Below, in pieces: positions 41,346-50,840 of a stretch of DNA of 64,000 nucleotides; the first letter of the stretch is position 1, and every line of letters begins with the position of its first letter. Below the pieces are notes generated by a model that made no database searches, had not been told where the DNA came from, and worked only from the letters and a program-made list of their open reading frames with translations. Position numbers and translations under genes: made by a program. The DNA is taken from contig NZ_CP059297.1 of assembly GCF_017795885.1 (NCBI RefSeq), positions 1,741,001 through 1,805,000 on the forward strand, written 5' to 3'. This stretch comes from Brevundimonas sp. AJA228-03 (lineage in GTDB: Bacteria; Pseudomonadota; Alphaproteobacteria; Caulobacterales; Caulobacteraceae).

Positions 41346-42905
41346 TCAGGTCAGGTAGTCGAGCACCCGCTTCGCCACCAGCCGACCGGGACCGCCCGAC
41401 ACCCCACCGCCGGGGTGGATGCCCGCACCGCCCAGGAACAAGCCACGAGCGAGGGGTTCAGGCCCGCCTAGGCCGAACGCAGGCCGTTTGGCTCCTGTTC
41501 GTTGAGCGCCAAAGTCAACGTGGGTGACGCAGCCTTTGGTCAGGCCTGTGCGCGTCTCGCGGTCGGAACAGGTCTCGAACCACCGGCCCAGTTCGCCGTC
41601 GAAACCGTCGTAGTAGTCTGCCGCTCGGGCGATGATGGCATTGGCCGCCGGGGCCTTGGCGCTGTCCCAGCCAGCGTTCACATCGACCGGGAAAACCGGC
41701 AGATAGATGTAGGCCACGCCCTGACCGTCCGGCGCGATCGACGGATCCCAGTTGGTCATCGGCGACAGGGAAAAGACCGGCGTCATCGGAACCAGCCCGC
41801 GTCGCGCCTGGACCAACGCCTGTCTCAGTTCGTCAGCGGTGCCGATCAGGCCGACCGCCTGGTTCAGGTCCACGCCGTCGGTGCGCCTGTGTCGCTTGAG
41901 CCTGAAGGGCTGGGACGAGGCCACGTTCAGGAGCGATGGCCCGACGTTGGCCCGGTGCGCCGGAGCGTACTCGAGGCGGGTGCGCGTGACCCGGTCGAGC
42001 CCACCCTGAGTCGCCAAGCGCGCGGCGCTGATGGGGTCACAGGTGGCGATCACGACATCTGCCTCAATCATCCGGCCATCGACCAGACACACGCCCTGTG
42101 TGGTCCCGTCGCGGATGACAATCTCCGCGACCTCGGCGTTCAACATCAATTCACCGCCCGAAGCCGCATAGGCGCTCACCAGCACATCGGCGAACATCCG
42201 CATTCCACCCACGGCCTTGGACACGCCGACCCGATGCAGCAGGCCAAACAGGGCATAGGCAATCCCGTTGCCATCGGTATCGAACGGACCTGCGCCCGCA
42301 ACGATACCGAGCAGGAGAGCCCGGGTCGCGGGATGCTCGAACCATTCGGCTGCCAGCTGGTCGGCCGGGGCCGTGCTGATAAGCTGCAGTTTCGTCTTTA
42401 GGGCGCGATTGCGGATCGATACCCTGGCCAGATCGAGATAGTTTCCGACGGTCCGGACGCCCGGGTCGCCCTTGCCCATGGCCCCCGCGAACTGCATCAA
42501 GGCGTCGATCAGCTCAATGAATTCGAGATAGGCGCGCGCATCGGCTGTCGAGTACCGGGCGATGTCCTCTGCCGTCCGGCGCGGGTCCCGAAACACTGCG
42601 ATCGAGCCACCGTCCGGATCGAGGTAGGCGTACATGGGATCGGTCTCGACCGTGTTCCAGCCATGGCTTTGCAGGTCGAGGTCCTGCATCACGGGAGAGG
42701 CGCGGATGTGGATCAACTCGGCCGTGCCGGTATTGATCATATGGTGCGGTGCCTCGGGGATCACCCTTTCGGATTGCGACAGCCCCCCTGCGATTGCGGC
42801 CTGCTCGACGACCAGGGTCCGTTTTCCGGCCTTGCCCAGATAGGCTCCGGCGATCAGGCCGTTGTGGCCGCCACCGAGGATGACGACGTCATAGCGGTCG
42901 ATCAT
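41346..42905 (-). CDS. Phytoene-dehydrogenase-like FAD-dependent oxidoreductase
   Basis: A 519-residue flavoprotein of the CrtI/phytoene desaturase-like amine oxidase superfamily. The N-terminal dinucleotide motif is VVILGGGHNGLIAGAYLGKAG, followed by an Glu at the end of strand two (VVEQ). The C-terminal FAD block LFLGGAGIHPGGGVSGGPG is intact. Family members desaturate, isomerise or oxidise hydrophobic polyenes and terpenoids. The ATG at 42905 lies one base after the stop of the SnoaL gene; an extension upstream is not needed. It is the last gene of the tannase-containing minus-strand group. Confidence 0.93.
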   Translation of the reverse strand: MIDRYDVVILGGGHNGLIAGAYLGKAGKRTLVVEQAAIAGGLSQSERVIPEAPHHMINTGTAELIHIRASPVMQDLDLQSHGWNTVETDPMYAYLDPDGGSIAVFRDPRRTAEDIARYSTADARAYLEFIELIDALMQFAGAMGKGDPGVRTVGNYLDLARVSIRNRALKTKLQLISTAPADQLAAEWFEHPATRALLLGIVAGAGPFDTDGNGIAYALFGLLHRVGVSKAVGGMRMFADVLVSAYAASGGELMLNAEVAEIVIRDGTTQGVCLVDGRMIEADVVIATCDPISAARLATQGGLDRVTRTRLEYAPAHRANVGPSLLNVASSQPFRLKRHRRTDGVDLNQAVGLIGTADELRQALVQARRGLVPMTPVFSLSPMTNWDPSIAPDGQGVAYIYLPVFPVDVNAGWDSAKAPAANAIIARAADYYDGFDGELGRWFETCSDRETRTGLTKGCVTHVDFGAQRTGAKRPAFGLGGPEPLARGLFLGGAGIHPGGGVSGGPGRLVAKRVLDYLT

Positions 42906-42906
42906 G

Positions 42907-43257
42907 TCAGGCGTCGATGAAGTAGCGGATTGCCAGGGTACGGTCACCGAAGTCGTAGAGCTCCATCGTTTCGATCACGACATTGGCAGCGACGATGTGG
43001 TTCCGGTGATGGCAGGCGGCCTCATGTCCATTGATCACGGACTTGACGGCCTCCAGTCGCATGCCCGCATTATGGTCCGCCCACATGGCTTCAAGAATCT
43101 CCATGGCGTCACGACGGGGCTTGCCGACATAGTCAATCGTCAGGCCGTTGCTTCCGAACTCTCGATAAAGTTCAAAGAAGGCCGTGCGGTCATGGGTATT
43201 CCAGGCCTCGAGTTGCCCATGCAGGAAGCGTTCAATCTCGGCTCTCGATATCGTCAT
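42907..43257 (-). CDS. SnoaL-like/NTF2-fold protein
   Basis: A 116-residue cone-fold protein (FLHGQLEAWNTHDRTAFFELY at the N-terminus, split around the AWNTHD turn typical of SnoaL-like domains). Family members are small cyclases, isomerases or hydrolases; catalytic residues cannot be assigned. The ATG at 43257 overlaps the preceding stop (ATGA) and its own stop abuts the flavoprotein start, so it is tightly coupled to both. Confidence 0.88.
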   Translation of the reverse strand: MTISRAEIERFLHGQLEAWNTHDRTAFFELYREFGSNGLTIDYVGKPRRDAMEILEAMWADHNAGMRLEAVKSVINGHEAACHHRNHIVAANVVIETMELYDFGDRTLAIRYFIDA

Positions 43258-44288
43258 GCGATGTCCGATCCTCGAACGTTGCGGGAGGTGCCGTTGCGCC
43301 GGTCCGTCTCGCCCCAGCCCAGCCAATGTGACGGCTCGCGCGTATCGCCGACACGACGCCAGCGGCCCTCCTGCTGGGCGGTGATCGGGAAGCCGCCCAG
43401 GAAGCTGACCATCCGTCCCTTGGGATCGGGCAGGAACTCCCACTCCTCGCTGTCGTCGAGGATGATGCGGGCCGTGTCGCAGAAATAGTCCCCGTCCGGG
43501 TGGTGCGACACGCCCTCGATCTTGGTCGTGGTCCGGATCTCGCCCTTCTCGTTCTGGAAGATGGCATAGCCGAGCATGTCATGGCCCACGCAAAAGGAGC
43601 CGACGTCGAATGTTCCGTCAACATACACGGTGGCGAAATTCCACCAGATGACATGCATGCCGTTGTTGACGATCAGATCCTTCTTGTAGTGGATCGCGCC
43701 GCCCTCGGCGAGATACGCCTGATCCAGCGAGATGACGCCCTTGACCGCATGGCCGTCACAGTGGCCCGTCACTTCGTACATCTGGGCCGTGTAGAATGTT
43801 CCCCAGTCGACACCCGGAAGATACCATTGCATTCCGCATCCCAGCAGCGTGCCGCTGATGTCGAACAATCCATCCTCGACCCAGGAAAAACGTCCGGCAG
43901 AGGCCGTCACCCGCCAGGCGTTTCCGGCGTCGCTGTCCAGCGACCGCCACATGACGGTGTCGCCCTCCAGCGTCTGAATGGGCAGTGCCGTCTGCGCCTG
44001 AGCAGCCATGCGAGGCGTGTCCATCACCAGGGTGTCCTGACCCAGCCGCGTGGACTGATAAAAGAAGGTCGTGGGGTTGGGCGTTCCGGTCGGGGCCATA
44101 AGAGCGCGAACCGGCGCATACAGGTGTCCCTCGCCATCCCTGAGCACGCCAAAGGGCATGGTCTTGTTCAACACCAGGCCAAAGAAGCCACGGGCATCAT
44201 TCATGGCCGGGGCGCTGACGTCCATCGGCGCGACCAGCACCTGATAGTTGAAGTCCGCGCGGGGCATCGCTCGATTGAACGTCCGCAT
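43254..44288 (-). CDS. Uncharacterised protein, possibly lipocalin-like (AttH/CrtC-type)
   Basis: About 344 residues, rich in aromatic residues and beta-structure, no signal peptide or membrane segment. Segments such as MHVIWWNFATVYVDG and FCVGHDMLGYAIFQNEKGE recall hydroxyneurosporene-synthase/AttH-type double lipocalin proteins, but I cannot assign the family firmly. Start uncertain: ATG 44288 or ATG 44324, neither with a clear Shine-Dalgarno. It overlaps the SnoaL gene by 4 bp and lies between it and the tannase-like gene, so it probably binds or transforms the released hydrophobic compound (inference). Confidence 0.8.
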   Translation of the reverse strand: MRTFNRAMPRADFNYQVLVAPMDVSAPAMNDARGFFGLVLNKTMPFGVLRDGEGHLYAPVRALMAPTGTPNPTTFFYQSTRLGQDTLVMDTPRMAAQAQTALPIQTLEGDTVMWRSLDSDAGNAWRVTASAGRFSWVEDGLFDISGTLLGCGMQWYLPGVDWGTFYTAQMYEVTGHCDGHAVKGVISLDQAYLAEGGAIHYKKDLIVNNGMHVIWWNFATVYVDGTFDVGSFCVGHDMLGYAIFQNEKGEIRTTTKIEGVSHHPDGDYFCDTARIILDDSEEWEFLPDPKGRMVSFLGGFPITAQQEGRWRRVGDTREPSHWLGWGETDRRNGTSRNVRGSDIA

Positions 44289-44330
44289 GTTTTGTATGCT
44301 TTTCCTGTTTCTGCCTTGTGTCATGACGTG

Positions 44331-44358
44331 GACGCCGCCCCGGGCAGGGCGCGGCGTC
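44331..44358 (-). terminator. Hairpin after the tannase-like gene
   Basis: GACGCCG (44331-44337) and CGGCGTC (44352-44358) form a perfect 7-bp stem with a GC-rich loop, 18 bp past the tannase-like stop codon on the minus strand. No T-run; it may attenuate rather than stop transcription into the next gene. Confidence 0.4.
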
Positions 44359-44376
44359 CGATCAGTCAAGACCTCA

Positions 44377-46032
44377 TCACATGCGTGGTGGCGCCTGGCA
44401 GGTCCAGTTGGCGGCGTCGTAGACGGCATCCGGGATGCCAGCCTTGGTGCGATCGAACACCGCGACCTCCGGATAGGGGCACAGCATGAAGTCGCGCGAG
44501 GTTCCTGTCGGCGGCGGCACGAGGACACCGGACACCATTCGGGTCGCGGGATCGGCGAAAAGCAGTTGCTGACGATCGATGCCGCGGTGGGCGACGACGG
44601 CGCCAGGGGCTTCTCCGTTCTCGACCCAGTTGATGAGCTCGGTCATCAGCACGTCGGGCGCATCGCCAGGGCCGGTGCCTGAGCCGCAGTGGCCCATGCC
44701 CGGAATCCTGTAGAAGCTGGCGAACTGGCGCAGGTTGTCCATGCCGTCGACCGATGTTGCGGCGTCGGCGTAGTATTGCTCCATCTCGGTGTCGATGCAG
44801 CAGGGGTCGCTGACCCCATTCCACATGAGGACCTTGCCGCCGGCGGCGCGATAGGGCGCGAGATTGGCGCTGTATGGCCAGCCGAAATCGAGCTTCTTGG
44901 TCGCTTCCCACCAGCGGTCGATGGTGGCCTGGTCGTTGAGGTCCATCGTCATGACGTCGAAGTCAGGGCCGAACAGGACCTTGGCCAGAGAGCTGCCGAT
45001 CACATAGCCCGGTGAGGATCGGGCCATGTTTTCGACCGTTGGGGCGTCTGACCACGGCGGCGGCACCTGCCCCATGAAGCCGGCCCAGACGGTCATGTTG
45101 GAGATCGGGAAGCCGACCTTGATCTGTCCGGCGGGGCTGCGGGGGCCCGCCACGATCGCCTTGATGCTCTTGAGCTCGGGCTGGGTCAGGCAGTCGGGTT
45201 TGTCACCGTCAAGACAGGCGACCGTGTCGAAGTCGAAGAGGCATCTGGTGTGATCCTGGATGATGTCGTCCCTGGCACCGTCGATCTCGTCGCAGGCGGC
45301 GGTGACCTTGGCGTCCAGCATGGCGAATTTGGCAGGCGAGACCCACGATCCGGGTTCGCGCGCCATCTGCTGGGCCGCGTTGATGAAGGCCAGCATGGTC
45401 GCCGAACTGCGTCCGCCGGGTGCGCCGAGCAGGACGCCGTCATAGTCCTCGGGGTGCCGCTCGATGGCTTCGGTGCTCATGCGCCCGCCGCCGGAGCAGC
45501 CGGATGTGTACCGATAAAAGGACTGCCCGCCGTAATAGGCGCGGGTGATCTGCTGCGTCGCCACGGCAGTGACGTGAGCCCCGCGATCGATGTGGTCGCG
45601 GGCTTTGGCCGGATCGGCCAGGAAGCTCCAATCTAGAATGTGACCGGTATGGCCCGTATCGGTGCCGGCGACGGCGAAGCCTTGAACCAGCGGATTGCCG
45701 GCAGGAATTTGGGAGTCAGAAGGCACATAGCCCGCCGCCCCGCCCATGCCGATAAAATAGTACCGATTCTGCCAGCCGGTGTCCGGCAGTTGCAGGCGGA
45801 AATTGACCGTGTTCGGGCCCGGGTTGTTGGTCGTCACATAGCCCTCGATCCGGCAGTGCGGCACAGGGGCCGCTGTCGGAGTCGCCGAGGTGATCGTGGT
45901 GTCTGCGGGTGCGCTGGCCTGAATCGCGGCGGTCTCGCACGTTCCGGCCGAAGCGGAAGATCCGTAGAATAGCGCCAGCGCCCCGACTGCCCCACTGCAC
46001 GCCAAAAGCCTGGATTTCATAGATAGACTCAC
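44377..46032 (-). CDS. Tannase/feruloyl esterase family protein (exported)
   Basis: A 551-residue alpha/beta hydrolase of the tannase and feruloyl esterase family, cleaving esters of aromatic acids. The nucleophile is Ser180 in YTSGCSGGGRMS, directly after Cys179; a downstream GVSDPCC supplies the Asp and PGMGHCGSG the His followed by Cys. This is the CS-D-HC arrangement in which a disulfide joins the catalytic loops. The N-terminus has a Sec signal peptide (ACSGAVGALALFYGSSASA), so it acts in the periplasm or outside. The start is GTG 46032, four codons before an ATG, because GGAGGA lies 6 bp upstream of the GTG. Confidence 0.93.
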   Translation of the reverse strand: MSLSMKSRLLACSGAVGALALFYGSSASAGTCETAAIQASAPADTTITSATPTAAPVPHCRIEGYVTTNNPGPNTVNFRLQLPDTGWQNRYYFIGMGGAAGYVPSDSQIPAGNPLVQGFAVAGTDTGHTGHILDWSFLADPAKARDHIDRGAHVTAVATQQITRAYYGGQSFYRYTSGCSGGGRMSTEAIERHPEDYDGVLLGAPGGRSSATMLAFINAAQQMAREPGSWVSPAKFAMLDAKVTAACDEIDGARDDIIQDHTRCLFDFDTVACLDGDKPDCLTQPELKSIKAIVAGPRSPAGQIKVGFPISNMTVWAGFMGQVPPPWSDAPTVENMARSSPGYVIGSSLAKVLFGPDFDVMTMDLNDQATIDRWWEATKKLDFGWPYSANLAPYRAAGGKVLMWNGVSDPCCIDTEMEQYYADAATSVDGMDNLRQFASFYRIPGMGHCGSGTGPGDAPDVLMTELINWVENGEAPGAVVAHRGIDRQQLLFADPATRMVSGVLVPPPTGTSRDFMLCPYPEVAVFDRTKAGIPDAVYDAANWTCQAPPRM

Positions 46033-46139
46033 GATTGTCCTCCCTGGACGTTCTTGCCGGCATCGCGCCTCTTGATTGGACGCGTAGCCGGGTATTGGAA
46101 AAAATCGGGGCCGCCTTGGACCCGTCCGCCGTCTTGGAC

Positions 46140-48233
46140 TCAGGTGACCACGACCCTGGCCGAGGCGAGGTTTTCGATCTGTCTGCGGGCCGCCGGATCG
46201 CCGTGACGGTTCAGCCGCACCCGGCAGGTGACGAAATAGACGCCGGGCTTGTCGAAGGCCGTCGTCGTGGACAGGGTCAGTTCGGTCTGGCCGGGTGCCA
46301 CGTCGGCCTTGAGCGAAAAGGCGCCGCTGGCGTCGAGATCCCACTGCGCCTGGGTAAAGGTTCCCGCACCCTCGGGCGCCTCGGCGTGGACTGTCAGAGT
46401 AACCGGCTCGCCAACCCTGACGTCCGCTCGGACGGCGCCGTTGGCGGTGACCTCGACGACCGGCTGGATACCGCCGCGTTCCCCGGCAGAGGGGGGCAGG
46501 GTGACCTTGCCGTCGGAGAAGGCATAGGTCGTCTCGGCCGGAGGCACGCCCTGTTCGACCCAGGCCGCCAGATCGACCAGTCCCTGTTCGATCACGGGCA
46601 TGTAATCAATCAACCAGGTCGTCGTGGCGCGTTTGGGATTGGTCGGCAGCAGCATCGGCGGAACGTGTTCGGCGTTCTGGGTCCATTGCAGGCGAAACTT
46701 CTCGCGCAGCCTGTCGGGCCCTTGCGCCTCTTCGACCGCGCGCTTGTAGATCACGCCCTGGGGCGGCCACAGCGAGGCGTCGTGGGTGTGGTGAACCCAC
46801 AGCAACTTGCCCTCGTACTGACCGGAATAGGGCACGCCCATCAGGGGCGACTGCACCGGCACGCCGTGCTGGGGATAGATCGGCTGGCCGTCCACGCGCA
46901 GGAAATCGTTCAGCGGGTCTTCGGAAAGATGGTGCCGGTAGGCGTAGCAGAAGGCGAGGAAGGCGTGGTTGTCGAGGTGGACGCTGTCGCCGACCTCGAC
47001 CCCGCGGAAGCGCAGGATGTTGGCGTCTGCGCGCCCGTCGCAGAACCAGATGTCGCCGACCGCGCGGGTGCAGAATAGCTGCCGTCCCGCGACGGCGCCG
47101 CTGTCGATCCTGACGCCGCATCCGGTGCTGTAGCCGCCGGTCAGGCCCTTGACCTCGATCGCGACCGGCAGATCCCAGGCGCCGCTGCTGGACGCCATCA
47201 GCATGATCATCGCCTTGGAGTCGGCGTACTCGGCCCCGGCGAACTCCTCGCCCATCAGGTCCTGGGCGGTGATGATGCGGGTGATCGGAAGGTTGACGTC
47301 GATCAGGTCGTCTGCGACCACCTCGGGACGGTCGTGGCCAATGTAGCCAGGCTGGGTCCAGAAGTTGGTGAAATAGTCGGCGTCTTCCTCGAGCAACATG
47401 CCGGCGATCGAACACCACAGCCAGATCTGGCCCATGGGCTTGGCGATCATGAACTCGTCGCCGCGCGGGTATCCGAGCCGGTACAGGTTGGCCAGTTCCT
47501 CGCGTTCGTGCTGGGTCAGGCCCGCAAAGGGATCGCCTGTGCCGCCGGGAGCCATGGCGTCGATGACGCCCTCCAGCTTGTCGCCGCGCAACAGGCGCTG
47601 GACATTGAACATGCTGCCGAATGAAAACGGCTGTTCGCTGCGGACCCGCGAGTTCGTCCCATGCGGCTCTACATTTCCGCCGCCCATGAAAGGCAAGGCA
47701 CCGTCATAGACTCCGCCGCCATACTCCAGGCACAGCGGTGACCGGCGGCCACCGCCGCTGCCGCCCCAGACGTAGCTGTAGTCGGGTTCGCGGCCTAAAA
47801 CTTGTTTGCAGATGTACTTCGAGAACCGCGCACTCTCGACGCTGGCGCGATATCCGTAGAGACCGGGGTCGATGCCCGCCCGGGGATCAATGTCGTCGCC
47901 GATGTGGCCCGAGTTCGACTCGACCATGTAACCGCCCAGCTTGACCATCATGTCGAGGCCGCCGAGCAGGGCACCCATGGCCCCTGCGAAGGCTTCCTCG
48001 TGACCGGCATGGGCCCCCTCTAGGGGATGATACATCCGCCCCCCCCATTCCTCTACAGCCGGGAAGTAGAAGGTGAATCGGGTGTCGGTGTTCTCGAATC
48101 CGCCATGCACGTTGCGATGGGGGTAGGGCTTCTCGCGCCACTCGTCGCGATCGATGTACGGAGCTCCGAAGTAGCTGTCCCGAACGACATACCCCCGGGT
48201 GTCCAACGCCAGCTTTTCGGCAGCATCCAACAT
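46140..48233 (-). CDS. Large alpha/beta-hydrolase-like protein with C-terminal PKD-like domain
   Basis: A 697-residue protein I cannot place in a named family. A nucleophile-elbow-like motif YVWGGSGGGRRS puts a candidate Ser at 159, reminiscent of tannase-type enzymes; the motif WVHHTHDASLWPP could carry the catalytic His. The last ~100 residues look like a PKD/Ig-like beta domain (VRVGEPVTLTVHAEAPEG to FDKPGVYFVTCRVRL). No signal peptide is seen at the chosen ATG (48233, with GGGAAGAA upstream). It is the first gene before the tannase-like gene on the same strand, 107 bp apart, so a related ester or glycoside-type cleavage is likely. Confidence 0.85.
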   Translation of the reverse strand: MLDAAEKLALDTRGYVVRDSYFGAPYIDRDEWREKPYPHRNVHGGFENTDTRFTFYFPAVEEWGGRMYHPLEGAHAGHEEAFAGAMGALLGGLDMMVKLGGYMVESNSGHIGDDIDPRAGIDPGLYGYRASVESARFSKYICKQVLGREPDYSYVWGGSGGGRRSPLCLEYGGGVYDGALPFMGGGNVEPHGTNSRVRSEQPFSFGSMFNVQRLLRGDKLEGVIDAMAPGGTGDPFAGLTQHEREELANLYRLGYPRGDEFMIAKPMGQIWLWCSIAGMLLEEDADYFTNFWTQPGYIGHDRPEVVADDLIDVNLPITRIITAQDLMGEEFAGAEYADSKAMIMLMASSSGAWDLPVAIEVKGLTGGYSTGCGVRIDSGAVAGRQLFCTRAVGDIWFCDGRADANILRFRGVEVGDSVHLDNHAFLAFCYAYRHHLSEDPLNDFLRVDGQPIYPQHGVPVQSPLMGVPYSGQYEGKLLWVHHTHDASLWPPQGVIYKRAVEEAQGPDRLREKFRLQWTQNAEHVPPMLLPTNPKRATTTWLIDYMPVIEQGLVDLAAWVEQGVPPAETTYAFSDGKVTLPPSAGERGGIQPVVEVTANGAVRADVRVGEPVTLTVHAEAPEGAGTFTQAQWDLDASGAFSLKADVAPGQTELTLSTTTAFDKPGVYFVTCRVRLNRHGDPAARRQIENLASARVVVT

Positions 48234-48322
48234 GAGCGTTCTTCCCAATCTGTGACCGCTTTGGGCCCCGGATCTGCGACCGATGGCCCACTCTATGCAG
48301 TCATTCTGACATCGGTCAACTA

Positions 48323-48336
48323 TTCTCTCATCGGAA
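48323..48336. promoter_or_regulatory. Weak operator-like element before the large hydrolase gene
   Basis: TTCTC at 48323-48327 and CGGAA at 48332-48336 keep the N4 spacing with two mismatches; another TTCTG is at 48304-48308. It is about 90 bp upstream of the large hydrolase start. Confidence 0.25.
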
Positions 48337-48393
48337 CAAAGCTGAAAGGGTGACCGCATAGGCGCGCCGGGCCGTCAGTTTGGAAAATCGGAA

Positions 48394-48417
48394 TTCTGAT
48401 GCCAGACGAATGTTCTT
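48394..48417. promoter_or_regulatory. Operator-like interleaved palindrome, copy J
   Basis: TTCTG at 48394-48398, CAGAC at 48403-48407 and TTCTT at 48413-48417 give the full TTCTG-N4-CAGAA-N5-TTCTG architecture with two mismatches. It lies about 105 bp before the second TonB receptor and 160 bp from the divergent hydrolase gene. Confidence 0.55.
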
Positions 48418-48521
48418 GCCGAGTTTCTAAACATATGAGACAGTTTTGTTCAATGCACGGCGGGGGATCATCTCACCAAACGTCCATAGGGGCGCGGCCG
48501 GCACGGGGAGATTAGATAATT

Positions 48522-50834
48522 ATGCACGTTTTCGTCACCGATAAATGGTACATTGCGCGAAAGGCTGGTCTCGCCGGTCTTATGTTCGCGACCTGTCTCA
48601 CGGCCCCGTCGCTTGCGGTCGCTCAGCAAGCAGAGCCCGCGACCGACGAGCCCAGCCAAGCTTCCAGACTGGACGACGTCGTCGTTACCGCCCGTCGCCG
48701 CGAGGAGAATCTTCAGGACGTACCGCTGGCCGTTACCGCGCTCAGCGAGGAAGTTCTTCAGGAAAAAGGAGTTCGCGAGGCCAATGACCTCGGACAGGTC
48801 GCGCCCGGCCTCAGCGTCCAGAACACGACCGCCAACCGTAACAACATCACCTATTCAATCCGCGGCCAAGGCCAGACTTTTGGTCAGAATTCCCCCGGCG
48901 TCGTGCCGTATTTCGCCGAAGTGCCGTCGTTTGGCGACGCCATCTTCGATCTGCAGGGCATCCAGGTCCTGAAGGGGCCGCAGGGCACCCTGTTCGGCCG
49001 GAACACCACCGGCGGTGCGATCCTCTTCGCGCCGAAAGCCCCGTCAGATACTTTCAACGGCTACGTGATCGCCCGCGCTGGCAACTATCAGCGACGGGAT
49101 CTGGAGTTCGGTGTCGGCGGGCCGATCCTGGGTGATCGTCTGACATTTCGGGTCGCCGGCCAGTTCCTGAACCGAGACGGCTATACGGAGAACACCGTCA
49201 ACGGCGACTATCTTGACGACGAGAACCGCCAAGCTTGGCGCATCAGCCTGACAGCTCGGCCTTTTGACGGGTTCGAGAACACGTTCCTGTATCAAGATGT
49301 CAGCGTCGATGAGGGAGGTTCGGGCCTGCAACTGCGCGTCGCGGTGCCGACATTCTCCAACGCGAATATCTTCGCCCAGCTTCAGGGCGCTGTCGCTCAG
49401 CAGATCGCCTGGGGTCCCCGGAGGTTGGCCGCCAACTATCAGCCCGACTTTATCCGCCTGGAAAGCCAAGGCTGGATCAACACAACGACCTGGCGGATCA
49501 ATGATTATCTGACCCTGAAGAACATCTACAGCAAACGGGACTTCGCCCAAGGTCAATCCTACGATCTCGACGGCAGCCCCCTAACTGTCCTCCACGTCAC
49601 CAACCCGACCGGACCTGACAATACAAGCACAACCGAGGAATTTCAGGCTCAGTTCAACTTCGGGCGCATCGACGGCGTCGTCGGCTACTTTACTGAGGAC
49701 AACAGCAGTCCGCTTCGGATCGCTTTCGACACCCAGCAGTTTGTGCGCATTCCCGGCCTTCTGCCAGCTGGCGGGGTTATCGGTGCGGTGAACTTCAACC
49801 AGTCCACGTCGGGAAGCGAGGCCTTCTACGGGCAGTTCGACATTGCCCTGACAGATCAACTGACCCTGACCGCCGGCGTGCGCGATACGACCGATGAACG
49901 GACCAGTGGTCCCGGTCAGACCTTCCTCTTGTTCTCGCCCTTGACGCCCTATCCTACAGGATTGACTGCGGCGGCAGGGCCGCGGCTGGCCGTGGAGTTC
50001 CAGGCCACTACCTGGAACGTCGCAGCCCGGTATGAGTTCAGCCCGGACTTGAGTGTCTATGCGACGGTGCGACGTGGCTTCAAGAGCGGCGGTTTCAATG
50101 CCAACGCCATCAATCCGGCCGACGCGCAGTTCCGACCGGAAGAAGTCACCGACTACGAGGTCGGGGTGAAGGGCGAGCAGTTCTTCGGCGATACGCAAGT
50201 CCGGTATGCCGTCAACATCTTCTACGATGACTACACCGACATCCAGCGGTTCGTTAACCTGGCCACAGTGCCCGCATCGACCGTGACGCGGAACGCGGCG
50301 GCGGGCACCATCGCAGGCATCGATCTCGATCTTATCGTCGCGCCGACTCCCTGGCTCAGTGCGACCCTGCAATACACCTACCTGGATGCGCAATACGACA
50401 GTTACACCGATGCGCTACTGGGAGATCTCTCCAGTAGCCGGTTCCCCAACACGCCCGAGCATCAGCTGACGTTCACGCCGCGGGTTGAATTCGCTTTGGC
50501 CAACGGGATGGGCGACCTGTCGATTTCCGCACCGATCTACTACCAGACAGGTATCGCTACCGATCCGGCGAACGTGCCCAACGGTAATGCGCTTGTTGCC
50601 CTGTCGAGCTTGGGCACCAATGTTGACGGATATACCAAAGTGGATCTGCGCGCGGACTGGCGCAACGTGAACGACAGCAACGTCAGCGTCGCTGCCTACG
50701 TCCGCAACCTTACGGACGAGGAGTATATCACCGGCACCAACAACCAACTGACCAGCCAGTTCGGCACCGCCTCCTATCTCTACGGACAGCCGCGTTTCTT
50801 CGGCGTGGAACTGCGGTACGACTTCGGCAACTGA
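48522..50834 (+). CDS. TonB-dependent receptor
   Basis: A 770-residue outer-membrane receptor. The signal peptide (GLAGLMFATCLTAPSLAVAQ) is followed by the TonB-box segment DDVVVTARRREENLQD, a plug with IQVLKGPQGTLFGRNTTGG, and a barrel ending LRYDFGN. It differs in sequence from the receptor at 19.7 kb, so two uptake specificities are probable. Divergent from the tannase/hydrolase gene group, which suggests uptake of the ester substrate those genes process. Hairpins follow its stop codon. Confidence 0.96.
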   Translation: MHVFVTDKWYIARKAGLAGLMFATCLTAPSLAVAQQAEPATDEPSQASRLDDVVVTARRREENLQDVPLAVTALSEEVLQEKGVREANDLGQVAPGLSVQNTTANRNNITYSIRGQGQTFGQNSPGVVPYFAEVPSFGDAIFDLQGIQVLKGPQGTLFGRNTTGGAILFAPKAPSDTFNGYVIARAGNYQRRDLEFGVGGPILGDRLTFRVAGQFLNRDGYTENTVNGDYLDDENRQAWRISLTARPFDGFENTFLYQDVSVDEGGSGLQLRVAVPTFSNANIFAQLQGAVAQQIAWGPRRLAANYQPDFIRLESQGWINTTTWRINDYLTLKNIYSKRDFAQGQSYDLDGSPLTVLHVTNPTGPDNTSTTEEFQAQFNFGRIDGVVGYFTEDNSSPLRIAFDTQQFVRIPGLLPAGGVIGAVNFNQSTSGSEAFYGQFDIALTDQLTLTAGVRDTTDERTSGPGQTFLLFSPLTPYPTGLTAAAGPRLAVEFQATTWNVAARYEFSPDLSVYATVRRGFKSGGFNANAINPADAQFRPEEVTDYEVGVKGEQFFGDTQVRYAVNIFYDDYTDIQRFVNLATVPASTVTRNAAAGTIAGIDLDLIVAPTPWLSATLQYTYLDAQYDSYTDALLGDLSSSRFPNTPEHQLTFTPRVEFALANGMGDLSISAPIYYQTGIATDPANVPNGNALVALSSLGTNVDGYTKVDLRADWRNVNDSNVSVAAYVRNLTDEEYITGTNNQLTSQFGTASYLYGQPRFFGVELRYDFGN

Positions 50835-50840
50835 TCTGAT

